Assembly: GCF_018408855.1 (NCBI RefSeq)
Contig: NZ_AP024326.1
Coordinates: forward strand, 620,001 to 684,000
Source: Caballeronia sp. NK8
GTDB taxonomy: Bacteria; Pseudomonadota; Gammaproteobacteria; Burkholderiales; Burkholderiaceae
DNA length: 64,000 nt
Reading direction: 5' to 3'
The position numbers were made by a program, and so were the translations under genes. Numbering within the stretch: position 1 is the first letter of the stretch; each line of letters begins with the position of its first letter. This document shows positions 51,762-61,176 of the stretch, piece after piece. The notes below the pieces were generated by a model, which saw only the letters and a program-made list of their open reading frames with translations, was not told where the DNA came from and did not search any database.

Positions 51762-52655
51762 TTAAAGTGCCGATGGGTATTCGCTGCGGCCCCAGGCTGC
51801 GCCGAGAGTCTCCACGTACGGCACAACGTTTTGGGCCTGCGTTCCGAGTCCGCTGCCGCCGAGCGTCATCGTGTCGCCTGCTTTCAGGAAGACGGGCGGT
51901 TTCTGACCGAGACCTACACCGGGAGGGGTTCCCGTAATGATCACGTCGCCAGCCATCAAAGGCATGAAGCGGCTGAGATACGCCACGATATGCGCGACGT
52001 TGAAGATCATCGTCCGTGTGTTGCCGGTCTGACGACGCGTGCCATTGACGTCGAGCCACAGGTCCAGGACCTGCGGGTCGGGAATTTCGTCACGCGTTAC
52101 CAGCCACGGTCCAAGCGGAGCGAACGAAAATCCGCTTTTGCCTTTGGTCCACTGGCCTTCACGTTCGAGCTGATACGCGCGTTCCGAGACATCATTCGCG
52201 AGGCAGTAACCCGCCACATGGTTAAGCGCGTCGGCTTCGTCGATTTGCCACGCCGGCTTGCCGATTACCGCGCCGAGTTCGACCTCCCAATCCAACTTCT
52301 CCGCGTCTGCGGGCAAAACGACCGGATCGTTGGGGCCGCTGATTGAACCCGTATGCTTGTTAAACACGACAGGTTCTTGCGGGATCGGCGTGTCGGTTTC
52401 CTCAGCATGATCGGAGTAATTCAGCCCAATGCACACGAGATTACGTATATTGCCGACGCAAGCGCCGAGGCGTGTGCCAGCTGCAACGACGGGAAGACGA
52501 TCTAAATCAAGTTTACTTAGTTTTGCAAGCGCGCTTGGCGAAACAGTCGTTCCATCAATGTCGTTCACGATGCCGGTCAGATCGCGGATCGCGCCGCTCG
52601 AATCGATGATACCGGGGTGCTCATGACCAGGCTGGCCGAAACGGACGAGACGCAT
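51762..52655 (-). CDS. Fumarylacetoacetate hydrolase (FAH) family protein
   Basis: A 297-residue enzyme. The C-terminal FAH domain (about 75-290) has LVCIGLNYSDHAEE, a metal-binding E-x-E (LDWEVELGAVIG), VAGYCLANDVSER, and GDVIITGTPPGVG. Close relatives hydrolyse 2,4-diketo-3-deoxy sugar acids (such as the L-rhamnonate pathway) or act as ureidoglycolate lyases. Beside a UxaA dehydratase, a 2,4-diketo-acid hydrolase role is the better guess. AGGAG precedes ATG 52655. Confidence 0.88.
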   Translation of the reverse strand: MRLVRFGQPGHEHPGIIDSSGAIRDLTGIVNDIDGTTVSPSALAKLSKLDLDRLPVVAAGTRLGACVGNIRNLVCIGLNYSDHAEETDTPIPQEPVVFNKHTGSISGPNDPVVLPADAEKLDWEVELGAVIGKPAWQIDEADALNHVAGYCLANDVSERAYQLEREGQWTKGKSGFSFAPLGPWLVTRDEIPDPQVLDLWLDVNGTRRQTGNTRTMIFNVAHIVAYLSRFMPLMAGDVIITGTPPGVGLGQKPPVFLKAGDTMTLGGSGLGTQAQNVVPYVETLGAAWGRSEYPSAL

Positions 52656-52667
52656 CTAGTACTCCTA

Positions 52668-53477
52668 TCAAGACAAAAAAGTAATCGGCAATGTGCCGAG
52701 GTCGCCGAAACCAACACGTAGCTCGCAACCAACTGGCAGTTCCAGCGCTCCCGTGTACGACCCGGTGATGACGGCCTGACCCGCGTGGAGTCCAACACCG
52801 CGAACACGGAGGAAATTGGTGAGCCACACGATCGGCGCCAGCACGCTGCAATCAGGATGGCGGCCAGCGAACGTGACCGGTTGTTCTCCGGCGCGGGTCC
52901 AACTAACGGTGAGTTCAACGGGTAAATCGGCCGGTGTCGCGCCTTCGCGCAAATTAACGCGGGGTCCAATGACAAGCCCGGCATTGAAAAGTCCGTCTGC
53001 CAGCAGTTCAGCGAACGTGAGCGATTCGGGATGCGAGTAGCGGCTGCCCAACAATTCGAGCGCGAGATACGTTTGCCCAAGCGCGTCGAGCACTTCGGCT
53101 TCGCTATAAGCGTCGCGCCGTGGGGGAAGATCGCGGTTCAGTACGCAAGCCAGTTCCGGTTCCGCACGCACGGAGGCACGCGGAGGACCGATCATGCGGC
53201 ATACATCGTTCCGATATATCTCAGCTTCATAGATGGGCGCGGCGATGACCTTGCCAGTCTGTGGAAGCGCGCATTTCCATGCGCCGGTTCGCCGACCAAG
53301 CTGAGCACTGACCTCTTGCTGGATTGCGAAACCTTCATCGAGGGTCGCAGGCAGCACTTCGGAGGGGAGACGCTCGACGAGCGCGTTTTTTTGGCGCGCT
53401 GTCACAAGGATACCCGCCGCCCGTTCGCGCCGACCGACGATAGTCTCTGTGACCTGTGTTGCAACTGTCATCGTCAT
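52668..53477 (-). CDS. 2-keto-4-pentenoate hydratase-like protein (MhpD family)
   Basis: A 269-residue protein of the FAH superfamily hydratase branch: IQQEVSAQLGRRTGAWK near the N terminus, the metal-site Glu pair in VRAEPELACVL, YLALELLGSRY, and HAGQAVITGSYTG near the C terminus. It probably hydrates or decarboxylates a 2-keto unsaturated acid. GGGAGG precedes ATG 53477, and the start overlaps the stop of the iclR-like remnant, so that gene once led the operon. Confidence 0.88.
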   Translation of the reverse strand: MTMTVATQVTETIVGRRERAAGILVTARQKNALVERLPSEVLPATLDEGFAIQQEVSAQLGRRTGAWKCALPQTGKVIAAPIYEAEIYRNDVCRMIGPPRASVRAEPELACVLNRDLPPRRDAYSEAEVLDALGQTYLALELLGSRYSHPESLTFAELLADGLFNAGLVIGPRVNLREGATPADLPVELTVSWTRAGEQPVTFAGRHPDCSVLAPIVWLTNFLRVRGVGLHAGQAVITGSYTGALELPVGCELRVGFGDLGTLPITFLS

Positions 53478-53869
53478 GCCGCCTCCCTGACGTTAGCCCC
53501 AACGCTCTGACGCGGGCATACCGCGCCTAGCTTCGAAGCCGCCTCGTCGCATACGACGGTTAGGCGAACCCGTTGCCGGCACTGCGCCGCCACCTGTTCG
53601 AAGACCGGCGGCACCTGCCCCCTTAAGCCGAGCCCACGCAAGTGCTGCTGACTGAGCGAGGAAAGCTTCCGAGGCGGACGGTATGGCATTGCGTGTTTCT
53701 CCTCTTCGGCCCGTCCTTCTTCGCACAGCTGAGTAGACACGCGACGGGGTGGGCCGTTCTCCGGGTTGAGCTCGGCGCCGATGAAGGACGTTCGCGCATG
53801 AGGCGCCTTACGTGCGAGAGCTTCGATGCTCCCGAGCGACCGGTTAGCTGCTGCCTTGACAAGTTTCAT
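53474..53869 (-). pseudogene. IclR-family regulator remnant with internal deletion
   Basis: The 131-residue product matches the intact IclR protein at 57236 only at its two ends. The N-terminal helix-turn-helix part is diverged (NRSLGSIEALARKAPHARTS; STQLCEEGRAEEE). From RLTVVCDEA it jumps to SKLGAVCPRQSVGANVREAA. About 138 residues of the effector-binding domain are missing, so it should not bind an inducer. It is divergent from the first MHS transporter and precedes the hydratase. It might still bind DNA, but the HTH looks damaged. Confidence 0.82.
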
Positions 53870-53881
53870 GGTGTTGATAAC

Positions 53882-53912
53882 ATTGTTCTTGATGGAACGA
53901 TGTTACAACAAT
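53882..53912. promoter_or_regulatory. Putative IclR-type operator, transporter copy 1
   Basis: Outer arms ATTGTT/AACAAT span 31 bases, with an inner GTTC-N6-GAAC at 53885-53898. The same arrangement occurs at 58055-58085, where the arms have changed together. Confidence 0.6.
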
Positions 53913-53955
53913 AGAGAGTATGTGCCGGAAAGTCAATCTGAAACGGAGACGAGTT

Positions 53956-55389
53956 ATGGATCGAAGCACCTCTGCCCAGCCGCGTCGGGAGCGCCAGTCA
54001 AAAATTGCAGCGGCCAGCGGCTGGATTGGGTCAGCACTTGAGTATTACGACTTCCTCATCTACGCGACTGCAGCGTCATTGGTCTTTCCGCAGCTTTTCT
54101 TCCCCGCTGGAAATTCCACAGTGGCGATCATCGCGTCACTGGCGACGTTCGGTGTTGGCTATGTCGCCCGTCCAGTAGGCGCTATGGTGCTCGGCCACGT
54201 CGGCGATCGCCACGGTCGGAAGACGGTGTTGATTTTCTGCATGTTCCTAATGGGTATTTCGACGATGGGCGTGGGACTCTTGCCCACGTATCAGCAGGTC
54301 GGCGTCTGGGCGCCGGTGATGCTCGTCATTCTCCGGCTCGTTCAAGGGTTCGCCGTTGCAGGAGAGCTTTCCGGTGCCAGCTCCATGATTCTTGAACACG
54401 CACCGTTTGGTCGACGCGGCTACTTCACAAGCTTTACCATCCAAGGGTCTCAAGCTGGGCAGCTCCTGGCGTTTGGGGTCTTCCTGCCCCTCGCGCATTT
54501 CATGCCAAAAGACCAATTCGCTTCCTGGGGCTGGCGCATTCCGTTCCTGTTCAGCGTTGTCGTTATCATTGTTGGTTACATCATCCGCCGCCAGGTTCGC
54601 GAAACCCCGACTTTTGCCCAGGAGCGGGCTCACGGTCAGGTTCCCGGCTCACCCGTCGCCGAAGTCCTGCGACAGAATTGGGGCGATGTTTTGCGCGTCG
54701 TTTGCATGGCGCTCACCGCCGTCGTCGTATTTCTCGCCACGGTGTTCGGCACTACGTACGCGGTACAGCCAGCCTACGGCATCGGCTTTCCTGCCGGAGT
54801 CTATCTCTGGATTCCGGTTCTCGGTAACGTCTGCTCGGTCATACTGATTCCCTTCGTTGGCAGTCTTTCAGACAAGATTGGCCGAAGGCCGCCAGTACTT
54901 GTCGGCGCCTTAAGCGCCGGCCTGTTTTCCTTCGGCTTCCTCTACGCGATCAGCATTCACAACCTCTGGCTCTCGCTAATTTTCTCAGCGCTCATGTGGG
55001 GCATTGCCTACCAGGGCTTCAACGGAGTGTTCCCCAGCCTGTTCCCAGAACTCTTCCGACCGCGGGTGCGCGTGACGGGAATGGCCATCGGACAGAATGT
55101 CGGGACGACTTTGTCGGCGGTGATCCCCGCACTTTTTGTCGCTGTCGCGCCCCCTGGGTCCACCAACATCCCCTTGAAGATCGGTTTCCTCACATTCGGC
55201 ATTTGTCTCGTTGCCGCGTTTGCCGCATTCACTACTCGGGAAACTTACCGCCTCCGCCTCGACGATCTCGGCGACCCCAACGCTATTCCTGTGCCAAAGG
55301 CCGAATATGAACGCCTGCGCAGACAATCGATGGGCGCGACGAGCAAGAATGGCGCTGAATCGGGGTTTGTCCACAAAGTCCGCTCTTAA
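53956..55389 (+). CDS. MHS-family (metabolite:H+ symporter) transporter, copy 1
   Basis: A 477-residue major facilitator protein with 12 membrane segments. Family marks: SALEYYDFLIYATAA in helix 1, GHVGDRHGRKTVL in loop 2-3, the long N-terminal loop and SDKIGRRPPVL in loop 8-9. It belongs to the sugar-acid/dicarboxylate-type MHS group. GGAGA precedes ATG 53956. It is the same length as the transporter at 58127, with which it shares most residues. It is divergent from the iclR remnant and stands alone on its strand. Confidence 0.92.
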   Translation: MDRSTSAQPRRERQSKIAAASGWIGSALEYYDFLIYATAASLVFPQLFFPAGNSTVAIIASLATFGVGYVARPVGAMVLGHVGDRHGRKTVLIFCMFLMGISTMGVGLLPTYQQVGVWAPVMLVILRLVQGFAVAGELSGASSMILEHAPFGRRGYFTSFTIQGSQAGQLLAFGVFLPLAHFMPKDQFASWGWRIPFLFSVVVIIVGYIIRRQVRETPTFAQERAHGQVPGSPVAEVLRQNWGDVLRVVCMALTAVVVFLATVFGTTYAVQPAYGIGFPAGVYLWIPVLGNVCSVILIPFVGSLSDKIGRRPPVLVGALSAGLFSFGFLYAISIHNLWLSLIFSALMWGIAYQGFNGVFPSLFPELFRPRVRVTGMAIGQNVGTTLSAVIPALFVAVAPPGSTNIPLKIGFLTFGICLVAAFAAFTTRETYRLRLDDLGDPNAIPVPKAEYERLRRQSMGATSKNGAESGFVHKVRS

Positions 55390-55794
55390 GCCGCCGCCGG
55401 CCGCCCGCCCGGCGCAACCGCTGCTAGCAAGAACAAGAACTCGCCGTCGATGAACACCGGAACGTCGGCGCTGGACGCCGGTTCGAAGGTGCGCAAATTC
55501 ATCGCCTCGTCGCACGCCGGGGGATCGGTCATCGATGAGCGTAGCTTGGATCGCGCGATTGCCCCGCAAATCGATAGCAGTATCTCAGGAATACTAACGT
55601 TCTCGGTTAGTCAGTGTATTGGCTTAACGCGTGTCCGAGGTCATTAGCAAGTCCAATACCCAGAGATGTTCAGGTTGGCAAATCGGCTTTGATGCAATGG
55701 AGACGGAACCGGCGACCATTAAGAGCGCGCTTACGGCGTCGGTGCCGACCTCGTTAAACAGACGTAACTCGCTTTATTCACAATAGGAGACGCA
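55390..55794. other. Intergenic stretch upstream of the porin
   Basis: About 400 bases; GC-rich at first, then more AT-rich near 55580-55640 and 55740-55790, where the porin promoter should lie. I see no gene, repeat or clear terminator after the transporter. Confidence 0.5.
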
Positions 55795-57030
55795 ATGAGG
55801 ACTTTTCACGTGACCAAGGCCGTCGTCGTCGCGGCAACGGCATGCTCAGCCGCTGCGCCGGCGTTCGCACAAAGCAGTGTCACGCTGTACGGCATCGTCG
55901 ATGATTCGATCGTCTATCAAAGCAGTCAGACCTCGCTCGGTTCTACGAGTGGCGGCCGCTCGAACGTCAAGACGGCGTCGGGCATCTGGGCGGGCAGCCG
56001 TTTCGGGCTGAAGGGCGGCGAGGATCTGGGCGGCGGCACCAAGGCCATTTTCCAGTTGGAATCGGGCTTCAACATCAACAACGGCGCGCAGCAATACACG
56101 AACGCGATGTTCGGCCGTCAAGCTTGGATCGGTCTGACGAACCAGAATTTCGGTACGTTCACGTTAGGTCGCCAGTACACGTCGTACTACACGCTGATGG
56201 CGCCGTACAGCCCGACGAACTGGCTGACCGGCTACTTCGGCGCGCATCCGGGCGATGTGGACGCGCTGGACACAATCTACCGCGCGAATAACTCGATCGT
56301 CTATACGTCGCCGCAGTTCTACGGCGTGACGGTCAGCGGCTCGTACTCGCTCGCAGGCGTGCCCGACAGCGCATACCGCGGCTCAACGTGGTCGGCTGCG
56401 ATCCAGTATCAGCAAGGCTCTGTCGGTGCTACCGTTGCCTTCATGCGCTTAAACAACTCGACTGTCGGCGGCGGCGTCTACGGCGCGGATTCGACCATGA
56501 ACTCGGCTGGCCAGTCGGGCGTGTCGGCGGTAACGAACGGCTATCAAGGCGCGCAGGCGCAAAATCGCTTCGCGCTCGGCCTAGGCTACGTATTTAACAG
56601 CGCGTGGGATCTCTCGGCGACGTACACAAACGTTCAGTACATCCCGGGAGTGTTGTCCAAGTTCACCGATGAGCAAGTCTTTAATACCGCTGGCACCGTG
56701 CTGCACTGGAAGGCTACGACGGCATGGGACTTTGCTGCCGGCTACAGCTACACGTGGGCGAGCAAGGCGAACGGCATCGACAACGCAGCGTCCTACCACC
56801 AGTTCAATCTGTCCCAGTACTACGCGTTGTCGAAACGTACCGGCTTCTACGCATTGGAAGCCTTCCAACGCGCGAACGGCCGCACGCTCGGTACACCGAC
56901 ATTCACGGCAGCCGGCGCGGTCAACCGTCAGATCGACGCAACTGCGACGGTAGGCGACGGCTTCCAGTCAACTCCGTCGTCATCGCGCAGTATGTTCGCA
57001 GCAGGCGTAGGCATTGTTCACCGCTTCTAA
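55795..57030 (+). CDS. Gram-negative trimeric porin (Burkholderia type)
   Basis: A 411-residue outer-membrane protein. Signal peptide 1-25 ends AFAQ, and the mature protein begins SSVTLYGIVDDSI, the hallmark of beta-proteobacterial general porins. Strand motifs RFGLKGGEDLGGGTKAIFQLESGF and GRQAWIGLTNQNFGTFTLGRQ (each partly shown) and a C-terminal Phe (GIVHRF) for BamA recognition are present. AGGAGA precedes ATG 55795. Placed between two transporter modules, it probably admits the cluster's substrate. Confidence 0.95.
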   Translation: MRTFHVTKAVVVAATACSAAAPAFAQSSVTLYGIVDDSIVYQSSQTSLGSTSGGRSNVKTASGIWAGSRFGLKGGEDLGGGTKAIFQLESGFNINNGAQQYTNAMFGRQAWIGLTNQNFGTFTLGRQYTSYYTLMAPYSPTNWLTGYFGAHPGDVDALDTIYRANNSIVYTSPQFYGVTVSGSYSLAGVPDSAYRGSTWSAAIQYQQGSVGATVAFMRLNNSTVGGGVYGADSTMNSAGQSGVSAVTNGYQGAQAQNRFALGLGYVFNSAWDLSATYTNVQYIPGVLSKFTDEQVFNTAGTVLHWKATTAWDFAAGYSYTWASKANGIDNAASYHQFNLSQYYALSKRTGFYALEAFQRANGRTLGTPTFTAAGAVNRQIDATATVGDGFQSTPSSSRSMFAAGVGIVHRF

Positions 57031-57144
57031 GCCGGCGGAAGTTTTTCTTAATCGCGACGTCCAAAGGAGGCCGGCGACTGTTGGTCCACCGTGTAACCGG
57101 GGGCTAACCATCCCTGGATATCTGCAAGCCCGTTACGCAGGAGG

Positions 57145-57159
57145 AGCCCGCAGCGGGCT
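57145..57159 (+). terminator. Probable terminator after the porin gene
   Basis: Stem AGCCCG/CGGGCT with a CAG loop lies about 115 bases after the porin stop. The following TCTC is a weak U-tract. Confidence 0.45.
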
Positions 57160-57235
57160 TCTCATGCGTTGCCCGTTTCCTGCCCCTCTCTGCACAGGAT
57201 TACCTACTGACACATGTCGGATGAATTCGGCATCT

Positions 57236-58042
57236 TCAAGCCGCCTGGTTGACGTCCCTATCGATGCTCTGTCGCGGCCAGACCGCTCCCAGTTTCGTGG
57301 ACGATTCGCGCAGTAACGCATGAAAGGCGTCGTAACGCTCTGGCGGTATGCGCAAGACCGGCCCAGCGATACTCATCGTCCCGACTACCGCCCCGTCAAT
57401 CAACGAACGCACGGTCACAGCCATCGCGACCACACCTGGCTCCGCCTCCTCCACGACCAGACCATATCCGCGTTGCCTTGTCAGTTCGAGCTCTGGTATC
57501 AAGCGCTCAACGCTATTGATCGCCTTCGATGTACCTGCGCCGTTGGGCCGGCCAAGCCCGCCACGCAATGCGACGCCGACTGCGTCGTCGTTCGACATTG
57601 ACGCCAGCCATACCTTTCCGACCGACGTGGCGTGCAAGGCGATAGGACTATGCATGGACGGCGAATACATCAGCCCAGGCGCCGCGCCTTGAGACGCAGC
57701 GAACCAGGCGAGCGTCCCTTCATTCACCACTGTCAGTCGCACCAGTTCATGGCACTGAGCTGCGACTTCATCGAGGATTGGCTGCACTAGGCCCGGTAAT
57801 CCAAGTCCGTACAGGTATCGCTGACCGAGTAAAGACAGCTTTAATGTCAAGCGGTACTGCGAAGTCTGCTCATCTTGCTCAGCCCAACCTTGCTCGCAAA
57901 GCTGCGCAAGCACTCGATGGGCAGGCCCTTTCTCAAGCTCGAGTTCAGCGGCGATATCGGACATTCGCATCCAGCGCGCCTCACGTGCGAGCAACTCGAT
58001 CGCTTGAAGCGATCGGTCAACTGCTCCCTTGACAACTCTCAT
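57236..58042 (-). CDS. IclR-family transcription regulator
   Basis: A 268-residue regulator: an N-terminal winged helix-turn-helix (about 8-60: RSLQAIELLAREARWMRMSDI, HRVLAQLCEQGWAEQD) and a C-terminal effector-binding domain (about 80-255) with HATSVGKVWLA, GYGLVVEEAEPGVVAMAVTV and the final VLRIPPERY. It is divergent from the second MHS transporter across a palindromic region, so it probably represses or activates that operon and, since its copy is broken, perhaps the first one as well. The inducer is unknown. Confidence 0.92.
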   Translation of the reverse strand: MRVVKGAVDRSLQAIELLAREARWMRMSDIAAELELEKGPAHRVLAQLCEQGWAEQDEQTSQYRLTLKLSLLGQRYLYGLGLPGLVQPILDEVAAQCHELVRLTVVNEGTLAWFAASQGAAPGLMYSPSMHSPIALHATSVGKVWLASMSNDDAVGVALRGGLGRPNGAGTSKAINSVERLIPELELTRQRGYGLVVEEAEPGVVAMAVTVRSLIDGAVVGTMSIAGPVLRIPPERYDAFHALLRESSTKLGAVWPRQSIDRDVNQAA

Positions 58043-58054
58043 AATGTGCGTAAT

Positions 58055-58085
58055 ATAGTTCTTACTGGAACGATGTTACAACTAT
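58055..58085. promoter_or_regulatory. Putative IclR-type operator, transporter copy 2
   Basis: Outer arms ATAGTT/AACTAT span 31 bases, with an inner GTTC-N6-GAAC at 58058-58071. Compared with copy 1 both outer arms changed in a complementary way. Confidence 0.65.
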
Positions 58086-58126
58086 AAAGGATGGCATCGA
58101 AAAGTCAATCTACGACGGAGACAAGT

Positions 58127-59560
58127 ATGAACGTTAGCACCCCGGTTGAGGCTGATCGTCAGCGCCAGTCCAGGATAGCCGCAGCTAGCGGCTGGATTGG
58201 CTCAGCGCTTGAGTACTACGACTTCTTTATTTATGCGACCGCAGCGTCGTTGCTCTTCCCGCAACTCTTCTTCCCCGCGGGGAACCCGACGGTTGCCATC
58301 ATCGCATCACTGGCGACCTTTGGCGTTGGTTACGTCGCCCGACCAATAGGCGCGATGGTGCTCGGCCACGTCGGCGACCGGCACGGCCGGAAGACGGTGC
58401 TGATTTTCTGCATGTTATTAATGGGTATTTCGACGATGGGTGTGGGACTCTTGCCCACGTATCAGCAGGTCGGCCTCTGGGCGCCCGTGATGCTGGTCAC
58501 CCTTCGGCTCATTCAAGGGTTCGCCGTTGCAGGAGAGGTTTCCGGTGCCAGCTCCATGATTCTTGAGCACGCACCGTTCGGTCGGCGCGGCTACTTTGCA
58601 AGCTTCACCCTCCAAGGGGTGCAAGCCGGACAGCTGCTGGCAGCGGCGGTCTTCTTGCCGCTCGCGCATTTCATGTCGAAAGAACACTTCGCCTCCTGGG
58701 GATGGCGGATCCCATTTCTCCTTAGCTTTGTCGTTATCGTCATGGGTTTCATTATTCGCCGTCAGGTTGACGAAACCCCTGCCTTCTCTGAGGAGCAGGC
58801 TCACGGCGAAGTACCTTCGTCACCAGTCGTGGAGGTCCTCCGACAGAGTTGGGACGATGTCTTGCGCGTCATTTGCATGGCGCTCGTCGCGGTCATCGCG
58901 CTTCTTGCTACGGTGTTCGGCGCGGCATACGCAGTCCAGCCGGCCTACGGAATCGGCTTTCCTGTGGGCGTCTTTCTTTGGATTCCGGTTCTTGGAAACA
59001 TTTGCTCGGTCATACTGATTCCCCTCGTCGGCAACCTCTCTGACAAAATCGGCCGCCGGCCGCCAGTTCTTGCCGGCGTGCTCAGCGCCGGGGTGCTCTC
59101 TTTCGGATATCTGTACGCCATCAGCATCCATAGTCTCTGGCTCACAATGGTTCTTTCCGTGCTGATGTGGGGCATCGCCTACCAAGGCTTCAATGGTGTG
59201 TTTCCGAGCCTTTTTCCAGAACTCTTCCGCACGCGAGTGCGCGTGACAGGAATGGCCATCGGACAAAACGTTGGGACGACGCTCGCAGCACTGACGCCCA
59301 CACTCTTCGTAGCGGTCGCGCCTCCCGGCACCGCCAACATTCCGCTGAAAATCGGCTCGCTAACGTTGGGCATCTGCCTTGTGGCTGCATTCGCCGCTTT
59401 CACGACGCGGGAAACTTACCGCATGCGCCTCAACGACCTTGGCGACCGCAAGGCGATCCCGGTCCCCAAAGCCGAGTACGAGCGCTTGAGGGGCGAAGCG
59501 ATGACTGGATCAATCAAAACTGCCGATGCGCAACATCTCGGAAATCAGGTTCGTTCGTAG
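58127..59560 (+). CDS. MHS-family (metabolite:H+ symporter) transporter, copy 2
   Basis: A 477-residue 12-helix transporter, the paralogue of 53956. SALEYYDFFIYATAA, GHVGDRHGRKTVLIFCM, GFAVAGEVSGASSMILEHAP and SDKIGRRPPVLAG are shared with single substitutions. GGAGA precedes ATG 58127. It is the first gene of the rightward operon (cupin, AroE-like, Gfo/Idh, hydrolase) and divergent from the intact iclR gene. Having two nearly equal transporters suggests related substrates such as two sugar acids. Confidence 0.92.
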   Translation: MNVSTPVEADRQRQSRIAAASGWIGSALEYYDFFIYATAASLLFPQLFFPAGNPTVAIIASLATFGVGYVARPIGAMVLGHVGDRHGRKTVLIFCMLLMGISTMGVGLLPTYQQVGLWAPVMLVTLRLIQGFAVAGEVSGASSMILEHAPFGRRGYFASFTLQGVQAGQLLAAAVFLPLAHFMSKEHFASWGWRIPFLLSFVVIVMGFIIRRQVDETPAFSEEQAHGEVPSSPVVEVLRQSWDDVLRVICMALVAVIALLATVFGAAYAVQPAYGIGFPVGVFLWIPVLGNICSVILIPLVGNLSDKIGRRPPVLAGVLSAGVLSFGYLYAISIHSLWLTMVLSVLMWGIAYQGFNGVFPSLFPELFRTRVRVTGMAIGQNVGTTLAALTPTLFVAVAPPGTANIPLKIGSLTLGICLVAAFAAFTTRETYRMRLNDLGDRKAIPVPKAEYERLRGEAMTGSIKTADAQHLGNQVRS

Positions 59561-59645
59561 CCGTTCCCGGCTCGGTGCAACTAGGCATCACCGAAGAAAC
59601 AATGCGCTCGCGGCACTTGCGACTTCACTGACACGCAGATAGGAA

Positions 59646-60104
59646 ATGCACATGCATAACGAAGACACACCCCGTTACGACGGCCCGCGCGAGCTCGCGC
59701 GTTCTCTAAGTGCGTTTGCGCGCATCACCGCGGTCGAGAATCCCTGGAACCAGGAGGGCCTGCGCGCCGATTCTGAGTATCGCGACCTGGGACTCGCAGC
59801 GGTAACCAACGGTCGTGTTGGGGCGAAGCACATCCGTGCGCTGAAGCCGTTCACCGATCCTACTGGCTGGCACTGGCACGACATGACGGGGCATTACCTT
59901 TATGTGCTGCGCGGATCCGTGACGTTCCGTTTCGCAGGAGTGGAGGGCGACGTGACGCTTAGCGCAGGCGACGGCTTGTCGCAGCCTGCTGGGGTACCGC
60001 ATAACGTGATGTGGCGCTCCGACGACCTCGAGGTTATCGAGATCAACGAGCCTGCCGTCTACGGGACTTGGGATCTTGAGGTACCCCCAGCGCCCTGGAA
60101 GTGA
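59646..60104 (+). CDS. Cupin-domain protein
   Basis: A 152-residue protein with one cupin barrel (about 55-145). Metal-binding motif 1 is WHWHDMTGHYLYVLRG (His-x-His and a later His); motif 2 is AGDGLSQPAGVPHNV. It may be an isomerase, lyase or small dioxygenase acting on the pathway's sugar acid or keto acid. An AGGAA precedes ATG 59646; ATG 59652 is also possible. It lies 85 bases after the transporter. Confidence 0.85.
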   Translation: MHMHNEDTPRYDGPRELARSLSAFARITAVENPWNQEGLRADSEYRDLGLAAVTNGRVGAKHIRALKPFTDPTGWHWHDMTGHYLYVLRGSVTFRFAGVEGDVTLSAGDGLSQPAGVPHNVMWRSDDLEVIEINEPAVYGTWDLEVPPAPWK

Positions 60105-60320
60105 CTGTCACAGCCATTTGCCGCTTTTATGACATAGCGTGCTCCCAGCGCATCCGACCGTCGTGAATGGTCCAAAACCGCAATCAACGGATCGCGTAAA
60201 AGAGATGCGGTACTCGTCATCAAAGTGGCTTACTACTCTATCCGACACGCCCTTAGGCGCCACATTTCCGAGCAGTCAGGCACGACTGCGCCATCAGCCA
60301 CCATCGAAGGCCACGCAGCA

Positions 60321-61151
60321 ATGGATCCACATATCACCGGAACAACTCGGCTCTATGGGTTAGTGGGCGATCCACTGACGGCAGCTAAGTCGCCACAATT
60401 GTTGAACCAACTCTTTGCTGAACAGCGCGTGGACGCAGTTTGCGTTCCATTCTGGGTGAAGGCCCAAAACCTTCACGCCTTTGTCAGTGGTGCGCGAGCG
60501 ACGGGTAATCTCTCGGGAATGCTGGTCACCATGCCCCATAAGCAACGGATGCTGGAATTTGTCGACGAGCTAGATTCAACTGCTCGTCAGGTTGGCGCAC
60601 TCAACGTCATTCGGTGCGAGGCGGATGGACGTTGGGTTGGCGCGATATTCGATGGCGTTGGATGCGTTCTTGGAATGCAGTGGGAAGGCAACCATCCTGC
60701 GAACAAGTCTGTGCTTCTCGTCGGCTCAGGAGGCGCGGGAAGCGCAATTGCATTTGCGGTCGCGTCCGCAGGTGCTAGCAGGCTAACCATTTCCGATATC
60801 GATGAACATCGGGCGACCGACCTCGCGGCAGCTGTTGCTGCCGAGACCGGCTGCGACGTAGGTTCAGGGCCACCCGATCCGCAAGGATTCGAGGTCGTCA
60901 TCAATGCCACGCCGCTTGGCATGAAAGTGGGTGATGCCATGCCGGTCGATCCGGAGCGGCTCGCGCCTGGCGCGATCGTCGTCGACATCATCAATGCGTC
61001 GGAGCCAACTCCGCTCCGACGCGCCGCGCAGGCACGCGGCTGCCGCACACAGGACGGGGGCCCGATGCATCGAGGGCAGGCTGTCTATGCACTTAAGTTT
61101 CTAGGATTCGATTACCGCCCCGAGGGGCGATCAACACCGGATCCGCGATAA
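60321..61151 (+). CDS. Shikimate/quinate 5-dehydrogenase-like protein (AroE-like)
   Basis: A 276-residue protein with an N-terminal AroE substrate domain (RLYGLVGDPLTAAKSPQLLN, GMLVTMPHKQRM with the catalytic Lys, GALNVIR) and a C-terminal Rossmann domain (LLVGSGGAGSAIA, VVINATPLGMK). It may oxidise quinate, shikimate or a related alcohol with NAD(P). It is catabolic in context and is not the housekeeping aroE. ATG 60321 is preceded by AAGG at long spacing. It lies 216 bases after the cupin gene, the widest gap in the operon. Confidence 0.88.
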   Translation: MDPHITGTTRLYGLVGDPLTAAKSPQLLNQLFAEQRVDAVCVPFWVKAQNLHAFVSGARATGNLSGMLVTMPHKQRMLEFVDELDSTARQVGALNVIRCEADGRWVGAIFDGVGCVLGMQWEGNHPANKSVLLVGSGGAGSAIAFAVASAGASRLTISDIDEHRATDLAAAVAAETGCDVGSGPPDPQGFEVVINATPLGMKVGDAMPVDPERLAPGAIVVDIINASEPTPLRRAAQARGCRTQDGGPMHRGQAVYALKFLGFDYRPEGRSTPDPR

Positions 61152-61176
61152 ATAGGTATTTCAAAGGAGAATACGC

